Positions 34,602 to 45,700 of a DNA stretch of 64,000 nt are shown piece after piece; within the stretch, counting starts at the first letter, position 1, and every line of letters begins with the position of its first letter. The notes beneath the pieces were generated by a model. It was given only the letters and a program-made list of their open reading frames with translations. It made no database searches and was not told the origin of the DNA. The translations under genes were made by a program, and so were the position numbers. This stretch comes from Tenrec ecaudatus (lineage: Eukaryota; Chordata; Mammalia; Afrosoricida; Tenrecidae), in assembly GCF_050624435.1 (NCBI RefSeq), contig NC_134541.1, positions 5,281,983 through 5,345,982 of the forward strand. Reading direction: 5' to 3'.

Positions 34602-34865
34602 TTCTGCTGCTGCTGTTGCTGGACCCCATCGGCTTGGTTCTAACTTGCAGCGACCCAAATGACCAACAGAGCCAAACACAGCCCAGTCCTGCACCATCCT
34701 CACAATGGTCCTGATGTGGGGCCGCATGGTTGCAGCCACTGTGTCCACCCATCTCGTCCAGGGTCTTCCTCTTTGGGGTTGCCCTCGACTCCACTGAGCA
34801 GGATGTCCTTTCACAGGGACTGGACTCTCCTGAAAACCTGTCCAAAGTACCGCTCGGCTGTGTTA
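34602..34865 (-). repeat. RTE LINE 3' tail, antisense
   Basis: It starts with ttctgctgctgctgttgctg and continues through cagtcctgcaccatcctcac, gttgcagccactgtgtccac and ggactggactctcctgaaaa, in the RTE order. Confidence 0.7.
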
Positions 34866-35664
34866 GCTAGAAAAACTCTGCTTTGCGGAACCATCTGCTT
34901 ATTGAGTGCAGGATGGCACCGGCTCAGCCTGCGTATGGCTTAACACCCGACAGGCTTTCGGAAGTCAACCAAGGCCTTCAGCGAGCCTCGGAGGCTGCCA
35001 CCTCCACCCCCACCCCACCCCTGGCCTGGCCACCGTGATTGATCCCCTTCCTCCCTTCATAAATGGAAATGAACGAACCAAATATCTGTAAATTCAATTA
35101 GCTGCTTATAATGAGGCTTTTGAATCCCCTTAAACCATCCTTTTGTTCCTCCTGTCCCACCCTCCACCCCCAGCAAATTCCCACAAGGCATTTGGCAATC
35201 AAAGGCGATGACCCCGTGCCAAACAAGATGGGGGCTGCAGACTCAGAGATGTAGGCAAGTGGGGGGTGTCAGAGTTCTGTCTTCATGGGATCCCCCCATA
35301 CCCCTTCCTAAGGAACGAGCCCTGGACTTGGTGTCTAGACAGCCTGGACCTCTGGGTTCTTCCATCTTTTGCAACCTCCCTGGTGTCTTGGAACCCCTGG
35401 GTTTGCAGCCCCAGATCGCTCCTGGGGGTGCATGCTGCTCGGAAGTGGTCCCACTGACAGAAGATGGGAGAGGCGGCTGCCCAGTTCTGGGCGCTGCTGA
35501 GGGCCAGAGCGCCCAGGCTGGGGGCTTGTGATGAGTTCTTCGTGTGTGTGTAAGAACTAGGTACCCATTCGAGTCACCCCAAGAATGTGGTGACGTGGTA
35601 ACGACACCCATGTCTGGGACTGGGGTACAGCTAACCACCAGCCCCCAGGGAAAGCTGACATTAG
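34866..35664. other. Intergenic DNA, no gene seen
   Basis: Unique sequence up to the NANOG pseudogene insertion site. Frames of up to 131 codons around 35200-35640 on both strands have no recognisable domain. Confidence 0.4.
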
Positions 35665-35675
35665 GTGACTGTGGA
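35665..35675. repeat. Target-site duplication, left
   Basis: gtgactgtgga is repeated exactly at 37360-37370 after the poly(A) of the NANOG retrocopy, marking a LINE-mediated insertion. Confidence 0.85.
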
Positions 35676-37359
35676 GGAAGGAGGGCGGCTGGAGGGGCCA
35701 GGCTAAGATTTACATTATAGACCGACTTTCAGTTCTACATCCTGAGATCCCAAATCGTTTCCTTCCCTGGGATGGGGCTGGTCACCTCCTGTTGCTACTG
35801 AGCCATGCATTTTCTCTTCCCTTCCATGCTTTTATCTCCGAAGGTCTTCATCTTATCCATCAAAGAGCTCTGGATTCTGACTTGGCTTTCGACACAATCT
35901 AGGGCTTTGGTTTTGCTGTTTGTTTGAGTCTCTCTCTCTCTCTTTCTCTCTCTCTTCACTCAACAACATGAGGATAGGCACAGCTTCTCCACAAAGCCTT
36001 CCTGAAGCTTTGGATTCTAGAGATTCTTCACCAATAACTAGGATTTTGGGGTAGGGGGTGCTAAAGAAAATTACACATCCTTGCAAATGTCATTGGCTAA
36101 GGCCCCCTCCCCAAAGACAGCCACCTCTCCTCTTCCTTCCTCTGTGCTCCCGCTTCTTCAGGACAGCAGGGACCCTGCCACCAGTCCCAGGGCACATCTG
36201 CCCTATTCTGAAGAGAGGGGCCCAGTGAAGAAGGAAAGGAAGGGCCGGGGCAGGAACTAGAAGGGCCGGACTGTGTTCTCTCAGACGCAGCTGTGCATAC
36301 TCAAAGACGGAATTAAGAAACAGGCAGGCCTCAGTCTCCAGCAGATGCAAGAACTTTCCAAAATCCTGAATCTGAGCTACCAACCGGTGAAGACCTGGCT
36401 CCAGAACCAGAGAAGGCAATGTAAGAGGTGGGAGAAAACTACCAGGTGGTCCGAGAGTGACCGTGGTGTGACTCAGGTGTCTTCACCTACAGAGGCCTGG
36501 GCCTCTGTGCTTCCAGCCCCCAAGGATGCCTGCCTTCTGGAAACCTTCCGGTGTAGAGTGACCAGAGGTCCAGCCAGGGCTGGAACAGCAGCCGGGGGTG
36601 GAATAGTCGGATGTGGTTCACCCAAGCACCATGGAAATCACCACTCCTGGGATAGTCAGGCCTGGAACAACCCATTCCAAAACGATTGAGAGGAATTTCC
36701 TGCTGTCCCAGTTCCAGCGAACTTCTGTGATCTGGAGGCCGTACAAACTTTAGATTTCTTTTTAAATGAGTCCATAGCTACCATCTGAAGGTGGGTGCAG
36801 ACAGACACGTGGCTCCGCGTCCATCCGGGCCATTTCTGCATGCCTTCCTTTGCAGTAGGTCTTCTGGTTTTAGAATTCTCCTGGCTTGAAAACCTGGGTT
36901 TTCTCGTTGCTGCCATATGTGGTGGCCGGGTTGAAGACTGTGGTCGCTATTTAACCAAAGACTCCACAATCACCTCCCGACTGTTTGCCTTGGATGCTCT
37001 GGACAGCATGTCCCTGCCTATAAAGAACTGTGTATATTACCACCCTGAATATCTAACATCTAGCCTCAAGAGTAGGAACTAAAAGTACAAAGATGTGCGA
37101 TGAAGGATGAGTTGTAATTTTTAGGATTGGGAGTCTTCTCATGAAACAAGTTAGGGGTGGGGGAAGGTTCAGTCATAAGGAGCTTCGTGGATTTCCTCAA
37201 CCCTTCTGCTCTGTTTTAATGATAAACACTAGCTTGTTTCCTTTAAGTATTCTGCTATTTTGTATTTCGCTGCATCAGTATGACTGACTGAATTCCAAGT
37301 ATTGGTCCGAACAAATAAAAGAATATGCATTTTACCTTTAAAGAGACAAAAAAAAAAAA
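35676..37359 (+). pseudogene. NANOG: NANOG processed pseudogene (retrocopy)
   Basis: This is an intronless copy of NANOG, a homeodomain factor of pluripotent cells. The region before 35968 resembles the NANOG 5' UTR. The ancestral start is ATG 35968-35970 (then PQSLPEALDSRDSSP). A one-base shift follows, and the frame from 36087 gives ATSPLPSSVLPLLQDS. The homeodomain (about 36261-36446) is the best part: TVFSQTQLCILKDG, then LSLQQMQELSKILNLSY and VKTWLQNQRRQCKRW. Breaks are a TAG at 36258-36260 just before the homeodomain, a shift near 36550 that moves the tryptophan repeats (GWNSSRGWNSRMW) to another frame, a TGA at 36687-36689, and a deletion in the C-terminal part. The tail LDFFLNES ends at TGA 36786-36788. 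The 3' UTR (tctagcctcaagagtagg) runs to an A-run at 37348-37359. Exact 11-bp duplications flank it. No protein can be made. Confidence 0.9.
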
Positions 37360-37370
37360 GTGACTGTGGA
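37360..37370. repeat. Target-site duplication, right
   Basis: gtgactgtgga directly follows the poly(A) tract of the retrocopy and matches 35665-35675 exactly. Confidence 0.85.
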
Positions 37371-38649
37371 ACCAAATAGCTCAGGTGCTCTTTGGACTCA
37401 CCACAGGGCCTTGCATGTGCCGGGGCACCAGAGGACGTGTTGGTTGCACATCTGGCTTCTCCGGGGACATCACCTTCTCAGGAAGGCCTTCTCTGGCCGC
37501 CCTGGGCTCTGAATCCTCTCAGTTGGCTTTCTTTGTCTCCATGGCACTCTGCTCTTTCCCAACTAGAGTTACCAGAGATCTTGAATGGTTTTCTGCGTCT
37601 TCGTTCGGGTTTGGACTGGAAAGGCATCACCAGATACCTTAAACTCAGTCGCACCTGTTGATTGAAACCGTGAGGAATTCAATCCCAGACTTCCGGATCC
37701 AATCATACTGGGGGCGCACTGCACAACTCTGGAGCCACCCTTCCCAAGGCCCAGGGCTGCATCAGAGGCAGGTCTGGGAGCTGAAGACACCGCCAAACCT
37801 GTAAGACTCAGGAGTGTCAGCACACTGGGCCCAGCCTGTAACCTCCCCATGTGCCCATTTCCGTCTGTAAGACCGGACTCCTGGTAGCACCTGCCTGGAC
37901 CCTCAGGATCCAGGGTGGATTCACAAAGCGGGCGTTGAGGAGTGTGAGCAGTGTGGAGGGCCATCTTACGTTTAAATACAGCAACAAGCTTTCCTGGTTG
38001 GCTCTGCTGGGATGGGTCCCCCAGGAGACAGAGAGCAGGCAGGAGCCCCGTGGGTGAGATGCGAGGAGGATCTTTCCTGCATTCCACCCAGGGCCCAGGG
38101 CCTTCCCAGGGGCCTCCTGGTGTCCCAGCAGCCAGTGCCCGCCCACTCAGTCCTCCTCTCCAGGCCAGGACACCATCTTGGCCTTGACTGTAACCCGATC
38201 TGCCCATCTGCTACACACCTGGGCCGGCCTGGCCATGATGAAAGACGGCCTGGAAGTGCAGGGGCTGGTCGTGTTCACCAGCCAGCCAACTGGGGTCTGC
38301 GCCCCGCACCTGCTGCCGGGCAAGGGCTTTCATTCCATACGTCATCAGTCACATTGTGCCAAAACGATTGTGACTAAGTCAGCATTCAGCATGTGTCTCA
38401 AAGGCAATAAAAAGCAGACAGAATTCTGCTGACAGCACATTGTTCAGGGTGTGGACCTTCACCGGCAAATGCTGAGACCATCTGCACCGAAGCTCAGCCA
38501 GCCGGGCTGCCCGGCTGCTCCCTCTGACTACCTGTGGCCAAGCCGGCCATACCAAGAGCTCCGTGCACCTGGCATAGAATGAGCGTGAGCATGCCGTGTA
38601 TATCAGATTCTGCCTGGACTGCATCTCCAGGGGCTGCACACCTGGGGTT
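37371..38649. other. Intergenic GC-rich DNA, no gene seen
   Basis: About 1.3 kb of unique sequence. A 212-codon antisense frame at 37569-38207 overlaps three sense frames and shows no domain that I recognise, so it is probably chance in stop-poor DNA. Confidence 0.4.
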
Positions 38650-40310
38650 TTTACACATACACACTTCCATAAAACCACAAACGACTAAATATCTCTCAGT
38701 TTGGAGTTCATGTGGCTGTGGCCACAGCACCAGATGAAAAGCACACTCATGCAAACACCCCTACATGCACAAATACACTGCACATGCACATACCACATTA
38801 TGCACCGTGTACATATATACACCATGCACATGCACCACACACATATCCCTACCACATGTACACATATTATGCACATGCCACATTATGCACCATGTACATA
38901 TATACACCATTCACATGCACACATACACCACACACATATCCCTACCACACGTGCACATATACATACCACACATGCACATACCACATGTATACACCAGGTG
39001 TGCACATATACACCATGCATATGCATGCACACAACACATACATATCCATACTACACATGCACATACCACATATATGCACATGTATATGTATGCACCACAA
39101 ACATGCAAACACACCACCTACACATATATTCACACCACACACATATACACACCTAGATTCACAAGCCACATATATGACCACATGTATATATACACATGCC
39201 ACATGCACACTACACAAGCATATACATGTTACACATACATGTACCACACACATACACCACACACATGCGCACACATCCCACAAACATGTGCACCATACAC
39301 ATGCACACATAACACATCCACACATCCACAGCATACATTCATTCTACAAAAATATATACACTACACATGCACATACCATATATACACACCATACACATGC
39401 ACATATCACACATAAACACCCCCATGCACATCAATCCCATACACATGCACATATACGGCCAAAAAATACATACCACATAAATACAAATCCATACCACACA
39501 TACATGCACCCACTCCACATATGTACACCATGCACATGCACTCCCCATAAACATACACATCACACACATTCACACACAACATATACACCCATATCAGTGC
39601 CTTATATAAATGCACACTCCACAAACATACACACCACACATATATACACACCCGTGAATATACCATACACATGCTTGTATTCACAATACACATATTCCAC
39701 ATATACACACCTATATATACACCACACATATGCATACACAGTATAAGCATACATACCACATAAACACATATCCACACCACTCATACATGCACACAAATCA
39801 TACACCACACACATGAATTTATTGGCAACACACATATACAAACCAAATGCTCATACACACACATGCTCAAATGTGTACACATAAACATGTATGCACACCA
39901 CCCATACATATTGCATACTCATATACACACCCCATGTACCTATACACATGTGACACACAAGCACAGCTACACATAATATGGCACATACCACATGCACACT
40001 ACACACATATGTGCATGCATTCCATGTGTACATGCTATATACACACTATATATGCATACACACAGACCACACATATATATGCATATATAAACACCACGTA
40101 CACACAACTACATATCATCTACACACAAACCTATATATACCATACGTGCACGCACACACAGCACATTACGCACATGCACACACATGTGTACACCATGTCC
40201 ATGCAAACGACTACAAACATGAATCCATGGCACACACATCACATATGAACATAAACATACCATGCACACACATGCAAACCACACACTCCAGGCACACGTG
40301 AGTACGCACA
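38650..40310. repeat. 1.6-kb alternating purine/pyrimidine satellite
   Basis: The tract is built almost wholly from CA, TA and TG steps, with recurring words cacatgcacatatacacc and accacacacatatccctacc. The words repeat at irregular spacing, so it behaves as a degenerate VNTR. Long open frames on both strands (up to 344 codons, rich in His, Thr and Tyr, or in Cys, Val and Met) are artefacts of the composition. Confidence 0.9.
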
Positions 40311-40462
40311 CCTCACCTCTAACAGCTGATTCCCTAGGCTTGCCCTGCAGCCAGGTCCTCACAGGTCGCAGGGGGCTGCGGGGGCTGTTTGCCGTGGGCA
40401 CGGCCGGCCGTGGGCTCTTCAGCACACTCTGATCACTCCCTGGCCTTTGTGAAGATTGAGAC

Positions 40463-40611
40463 TAGCCGTTCTCAACCTGGGGGCACAACCCCTTTGAGGG
40501 TCAGATGATCCTTCACAGGGGTCACCTAATAGGGGTCGCCTAATAAGTCCTGCATGTCAGATACTTACATTACAATTCATAACAGTAGCAAAATGACAGT
40601 TAGGAAGTGGC
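40463..40611. mobile_element. SPIN-like hAT element, truncated (copy 4)
   Basis: The left end (ccgttctcaacctgg) and inside (acaacccctttgagggtc, then taacagtagcaaaatgacag) are kept. It has an internal duplication of ggggtc(a/g)cctaata. The right end is missing, cut at about 40611 where LTR sequence begins. Confidence 0.7.
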
Positions 40612-40807
40612 ACACCTTTCCCTACCTGTGCTTCAGCTCCTGAGTCAGGAGAAGGGTCCAACTTACATCTGGCTGACAGACTTGAAACAGACAGGACTTA
40701 TCTATTTCTACAACTGTGTGAGTCTTTTCTTGGTATCAATCTCTTTCCATAGACAGGCACATATAAGCACATTGGCTTTGCTTCTTTACAGGACCCAGCC
40801 TAACACA
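40612..40807 (+). repeat. ERV-L-like LTR, 3' end only
   Basis: The sequence tccaacttacatctggctga to gacccagcctaacaca parallels the last 200 bp of the LTRs at 3080 and 23828. Confidence 0.55.
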
Positions 40808-40858
40808 GGTGTGTTTTAGGGCAATCGCCTTTGAGAGTCATATAAAAAAAGCAGATCA

Positions 40859-41530
40859 TGAGGTGTCAATGGGATCAGGTATCAGGCATCTAAGACCCAG
40901 AATAAAACCATACCCAAGGTGAATGGTTGGGGGGCATGGAGTGGAGACCCAATGCCCATCTGTAGACAATTGGACATCCCCTCACAGAGGGGCCACAGGG
41001 AAGAGATGAGCCAGTCAGGGTGCAGTATAGCACCAATGAACCATAAGACTTTCCTCTAGCTCTTTGGTACTTCCTTCACCCTACTATCATGACCTCAATT
41101 CCACCTTACAAATCGGATTACACCAGAACATGCACACTGCTACAGGTAAGAGCCTGGGACACAGGGAATCCGGGATAGATAAACCCCTCAGGGCCAATAA
41201 TGAGAGTAGAGATTCCAGGAGGATTAGGGGAGGGTGGGGGAGAAAATGGAAATCGATCACAAGAATCAACCTAGAAACCCGCCCCCAGGGGGACGAATAA
41301 TGGAAAGGTGGGTGAGGGGCGACAGAGGACGATGTAAGATATGGGAAAATACTCTATAACTTATCGAGGGTTATTCAGGGAGGGCGGGGGAAGAAATGGG
41401 GAGCTGATATGAGGAGCTCAAGTGGGAAGAGAATGCTGGCGGCATATGTGGAAATGCACTTGACATACTGGACGAATGTATGGATTGTGATATGAGATGT
41501 AAGAGGCCCCAATAAAAGTATTTTATAATA
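40859..41530 (+). mobile_element. Afrotherian L1-type 3' end with target duplication
   Basis: A 672-bp 5'-truncated copy, closely similar to 18301-18872. It ends with a polyadenylation signal (ccaataaaagtattttataa). The flanks aaaaaaagcagatca (40844-40858) and aaaaaaatcagatca (41531-41545) differ at one base and form the target duplication. Confidence 0.7.
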
Positions 41531-41545
41531 AAAAAAATCAGATCA

Positions 41546-42499
41546 GCCACAAAAAATGACGCGCAAGCCTGGGGCAGAAACATGTCCCAAGAAGATTGCT
41601 GAGAAACCCAGCACTGGCAACCAAAGAGACTAGCCTGCCCTTGCTCCAGAGCTGATCCGGAGAAAGAGCATCTTTGCCCCACATTTAAACTTCTAGCCTC
41701 AGCCTCCTACACGGCGAGAAAGTAAAGTCACTCACTTGTGATGCATGTCTGTGAGAGCATCACTGAGACTCTACCCAAAGCTACACTTGGGCCCCTGTGA
41801 GTGGTGAATCGCATCCTCATGCGGGGTGTCTGGTCCCAGGACCTGAGTGCTTAAGCCCTAGGCATCCCCAAACAGGGGCTTCCTTCTGCCCATATGCTGT
41901 AGCACACGGTGGGGGTCTACCAGTGTTCTGTGAACAGCCAGGGTAACTCAGAGTGTCTCTTCAAGTCTTCCTCTACAGCTGAAGTGTCGGACTTACAGGT
42001 CTGTGAGAACCATCCAGGTAACATAAACGTACAGGTGCAGAGCCCGGATCTCCCTCCCCTGGAGGAGACCATGGGCACAGATGAATATAGGGTCCGCCCA
42101 GAGGCAGTAGGGGATGGTGGGTTGGATTATCAGCAGATTAGTTTCCAGGGCCAGGACCTTGCAGGCCAGTGGGGAGCAGCCTCTGGAGAGGGCCAGGGTT
42201 CGAGTTTCAGGTCTTCCCCAGAAACTGGGCATCTCACTCCCTGCTGCTCTCCTTGCAGTCTCTGTGGCGCTCTCGCTGGTGCTGCCGGAAACGCTCCAAC
42301 TTTGTGCTCCTTTCTTGATTTTATTTTTTTGGGGGGATGGGGGACCTTAAGGCATCCTCCAAAGCCAGCAGGACCCTTCATAAGGGGCAAACTGACCCCC
42401 CCAATAGGATTGGTGGTAGATGTGTCATCATTGGTCTAAATGGTTTTAAAATGTTGACATGTTGGGTGTTGTCAAGTGGATTCTGATCAGAGACCCTGT
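41546..42499. other. Intergenic DNA with an exon-like segment
   Basis: No confirmed gene. The exon-like segment at 41903-42017 is listed separately. A T- and G-rich patch lies at 42320-42347. Confidence 0.4.
41903..42017 (+). other. Exon-like segment with an Ig-like motif
   Basis: A 115-nt segment is bounded on the left by a pyrimidine-rich tract and tag (41900-41902) and on the right by cag followed by gtaaca (donor GT at 42018). In the phase-0 frame it reads HTVGVYQCSVNSQGNSEC and then about 20 more residues. GVYQC followed by a second Cys recalls the F-G strands of an I-set immunoglobulin domain. No companion exon was found. It may be a pseudoexon, a lone relic of a duplicated gene, or chance. 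Confidence 0.25.
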
Positions 42500-42700
42500 G
42501 CGGAGTCCTGGTGGCCCCGGGGCCAAGCCCTTAGAAGAGCTGACGAGTCCGTGGTTTGAACCCACCAGCAGCTCCACGGAGAAAAGGCCTGGTGATCGGC
42601 CCCCCTCCAGATGACAGTCTGGGAAACCCGATGGGGCCATTCTACTCGGGTCTGCTCTAAGTGGAAATCCACCTGATGGTACACAACAACAGGGCAACAA
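42500..42700 (+). repeat. AfroSINE, near complete
   Basis: The head (agtcctggtggccccggggc), core (ggtttgaacccaccagcagc) and tail (agtctgggaaacccgatggg, then acacaacaacagggc) are in order. Confidence 0.75.
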
Positions 42701-42919
42701 CCACAATCCGATCCGTGTCTGCAAGTCAACACTGAGAGCTGTTGCACACCCCCCTGCACTTCCAGCTTCTCTTGAAAATTGGATTCATTGAAATCAAATC
42801 CTGGGGGTGGGCAGTGTCCACCGTGACAGCACCATGAGCATGAAGTCCCCAGTCCACTCCCTGTCATCCAGTCCCTGTCAGTGAGGTATCTATATTTGGC
42901 ATATATTACCTTCAGGGCA

Positions 42920-43132
42920 GCAAACTCAAAACAAAACCAAATTCACTGACATTGAGTGATATCCAACTCACAGTGGCCCTATAGAACAGGGTGCTCCTAT
43001 GGATTTCTGAGACTGTAACTCTTTATGGAAATAGAAAGTCTCCTCTTTCTCAGATCGGCTGGTGGTTTCACACTGCTGACCTTGTGGTTAGCAGCCCAAT
43101 GTGTAACCCCCTAAGTTATTAGGGCTCCTTTA
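42920..43132 (-). repeat. AfroSINE, antisense, full length
   Basis: It starts with caaactcaaaacaaaaccaa and runs through gatttctgagactgtaactc to gaccttgtggttagcagccc and tagggctcctt. Confidence 0.8.
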
Positions 43133-43351
43133 TGGGCAGCCATGAGCCCCAGATGAATTTTGTTACTTGCATCTCCTAACCTTACAGGATAAAGCACTGA
43201 GGTCCATGGAAAAACATGCCAATTAGAAGTTTGCAGATATTTTCTTTTTCTGCTGCGAAAATGTACGGTCAAAGAAGGATCGCAGAGATGTCCCATGCAG
43301 GAATCAGAAACAGCTTCTCTGATGGAAGCCAGCAGGGGAGGGACTAGGGTT

Positions 43352-43546
43352 ACAGCCTTTAAACCCACTCACTGCCACCCAGTCAATTCGGACTCAGTGA
43401 CCCTCTAGGGCAGAATAAAACTGCTGTGAAGGATTTCTGAGACCAAAGCCATATGATAACAGATAGCCTCATTGGCCTCCTGTGGAGCAGCTGTTGGGTT
43501 TGAACCACCGACCTTGAAACTAGCAGCCTAGCCAGGGAGCCCCCAG
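43352..43546 (-). repeat. AfroSINE, antisense, full length
   Basis: The tail (cactcactgccacccagtca), core (ttgggtttgaaccaccgacc) and head (gcagcctagccagggagccc) are in order. Confidence 0.8.
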
Positions 43547-44568
43547 GCCTGGAGATCGCTTTGGAAACATGAGCCCCTGGCAGTTCTGTGGTGCCGGTCC
43601 TCTGGGCTGGCTGGGGTGACTATGAGCTGGAGGTGACTTGGTGGTACCTGGTTATATCCCAGAGAGCATGCCGGACATAGGAATACCGAACAGTATGCAC
43701 TGTCTGAAATGAAGATTAACCAGGGGGCCCACTCTGGGGCGACTCTAGCGAGGGAGCAGAGCCCTCACATGCCTCTCCTTCCGGCCGCTCTAGAAACCCA
43801 CTTTGGAAATTGCCCATCGAGAGTAAGGTTGGTCCTAGAACGACAATGCAGGGATGGGGGCACACAACCGCATAGACTTTACAGCCGAGCCTCGAACAAT
43901 GGCACGTTAGAACCACACAGGCCCTCGCGCACGCGGAGTTTTACTTCCTCCCTGTCACTGTTGTAGTGAGCTTTGTGCTCCGAGTATTCAGTCGCTTTAA
44001 ACACCGTGATGCGTGAGCAGCTGTCTCCCAGTTAGCGGGGATGGAAGGGTGAACGGCGGGCAGTTACTGGGTGGAAGAAGTGCCCAGGCGGGGCTGATTC
44101 GTGTCGCACGATGTTTTAAGCAGACACTTGCACTCCTTGAGCTCACTGCAAAAGCAACGGGGGGAAATAAACAAACAAACAAAAGGTCCTCACGTTTGCT
44201 GGGTCCGGGCAGTTCAAACCCACGTTGTCGGAGGACCAATGGCAGCCCTCGGGTTCTCAGTGGAAATTCCCTGAGCTCATCGGGCCGCGTGATTTCTCCT
44301 CTCAGATGCATGGCTGAGCACGTGACCGGGCCTGGCCAATCAGAGCAGCAATGTGTGGTCAGTCTAGGCCAATGAGGCTCCACATCAGGCTCGCGTTGGC
44401 TCTGCTCCTCCCCTGGGGGATACGAAGGCCGCGCTGGGCACAAGCGGGGAGCCAGGTAGGAGAAAACCAGAGACTGAGAACGTCGTGAGCCGACCTGCCT
44501 GCCTGAAGGCAGCCCCAACCAGGATTTCTTAGCTGCACAAGCGGAAAAAACTGTTGAATGGTTTAAGC
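43547..44568. other. Intergenic DNA, no gene seen
   Basis: Unique, GC-rich sequence. A 204-codon antisense frame at 43997-44611 has no recognisable domain and extends into a SPIN element, so I do not call it a gene. A short (AAAC)n run lies at about 44168-44182. Confidence 0.4.
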
Positions 44569-44761
44569 CAGTGGTTCTCAACCTTCCCCATGCCGCGACC
44601 CTAGAATACATCCCTCATGTTGTGGTGACCACCCCCCAACCATAAAATTATTTTCGTTGCTACTTCATCACTGTCACTTTGCCACTGTTATAAATCGGGC
44701 GACCCCTGTGAAAGGGTCGTTTGACCCCCAAAGGGGCCACGACCCACAAGTTGAAACGCTG
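44569..44761. mobile_element. SPIN-like hAT element (copy 5)
   Basis: A 193-bp copy in the orientation of copy 2, with ends cagtggttctcaacc and gttgaaacgctg. The flanks are gtttaagc (44561-44568) and gtttaagg (44762-44769), seven of eight identical. Confidence 0.85.
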
Positions 44762-44886
44762 GTTTAAGGCATTGTGTAACACGTTTTTATCCATTGTCAA
44801 CCAAAATCTTGACAAGGTGCAGTGTACCCCTTCATGTGAAAGCCTCAGAGAGAAACTGGATGCAATGCCTGGGCATAGGACTTGGG

Positions 44887-44905
44887 CCCCCCCCCCCCCC
44901 CCCCC
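44887..44905 (+). repeat. Poly(C) tract
   Basis: Nineteen consecutive C residues. The complementary G-run could form a quadruplex; assembly length may be unreliable here. Confidence 0.9.
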
Positions 44906-45539
44906 GCACTTCCAGGTCCCCCAGAGCATGCGCTGGTTACCCACAGTCACCTGGCTGCATTCGTTGCCTTCTCTCTCTTGCCTCATCATGTTCTGCTCGA
45001 TTTAAAAATCCCCCTTCAAATTTTCATCGTTTTGCTCACCCCCCAGGGGTCAGCCTTCTCTCACCAGGTTGGTCTGCGCACCTATGAGAAAGAGAGTCTG
45101 GGAAGACAAGCAGATTGGAGCTCCTCTCAAATGCCGCAAAGAATAAGACGAGTGAGTGGCCAGGATGCAGCTCGGTGATGTGGGGCGCCTTCCAGATTAT
45201 CTCTCATCTTCTCCCAGCCCCGCAATTAGATGCCAGGACTCCCATTTCACAGTGATGACACGAAGGCACAGGGGTCAAAGAGCTCGGCCACGGCCACGTG
45301 ATCCACGAATGACAAAGCCAGCATTCACACCAGGGCGGTCTGACTTCACCCCACTGATTTCCCTGTAGACCGGCCCTTCTCATCAAGTCAGGCCAAGACG
45401 GTGACGTTCACGGCTCACAAGGTGACTCATCATGGAGTCGGGTGGCCGGAGTGGGTTCCTAAAAACACAGGACGCCCACCTAAATGTTAATTTCAGATTG
45501 GTATTTTTTTGCTGATGTCAGTGTGGCCAAAGTGTATGG
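44906..45539. other. Intergenic DNA, no gene seen
   Basis: Unique sequence with an antisense MIR trace near 45225-45285. Confidence 0.4.
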
Positions 45540-45700
45540 ATGGCACAGGTGCTGCTGAGCTGATTCTGGTTCTGAGCAATCCTTGGTGACCGAGCTTCCC
45601 AGGACGGGATTGGCAAGCCTTTCTTCTGCGGAGCCATGGGTCCATTTGCAGTGAGCAGCCTAGCTCTTGAACTGCTGCATCCTGGGGCTCCTGTGGGAGA
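45540..45700 (-). repeat. AfroSINE, antisense
   Basis: The tail (gctgagctgattctggttct) and head (gcagcctagctcttgaactg, then tggggctcctgtgg) are visible, with a diverged middle. Confidence 0.6.

Noticed and set aside
37569..38207. A 212-codon antisense frame after the NANOG pseudogene
   Set aside because: Overlapped by equally long sense frames, without domain or Kozak context; taken as chance.
38712..39746. A 344-codon open frame rich in His, Thr and Tyr, with antisense partners
   Set aside because: It lies wholly in the alternating CA/TA/TG satellite, which has few stops in several frames. The peptide is pure dinucleotide-type repetition.
38650..40310. A CRISPR-like or other regular direct-repeat array
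   Set aside because: Repeat words are short and irregularly spaced without unique spacers, and the host is a mammal.
43997..44611. A 204-codon antisense frame
   Set aside because: It extends into a SPIN transposon and shows no domain.
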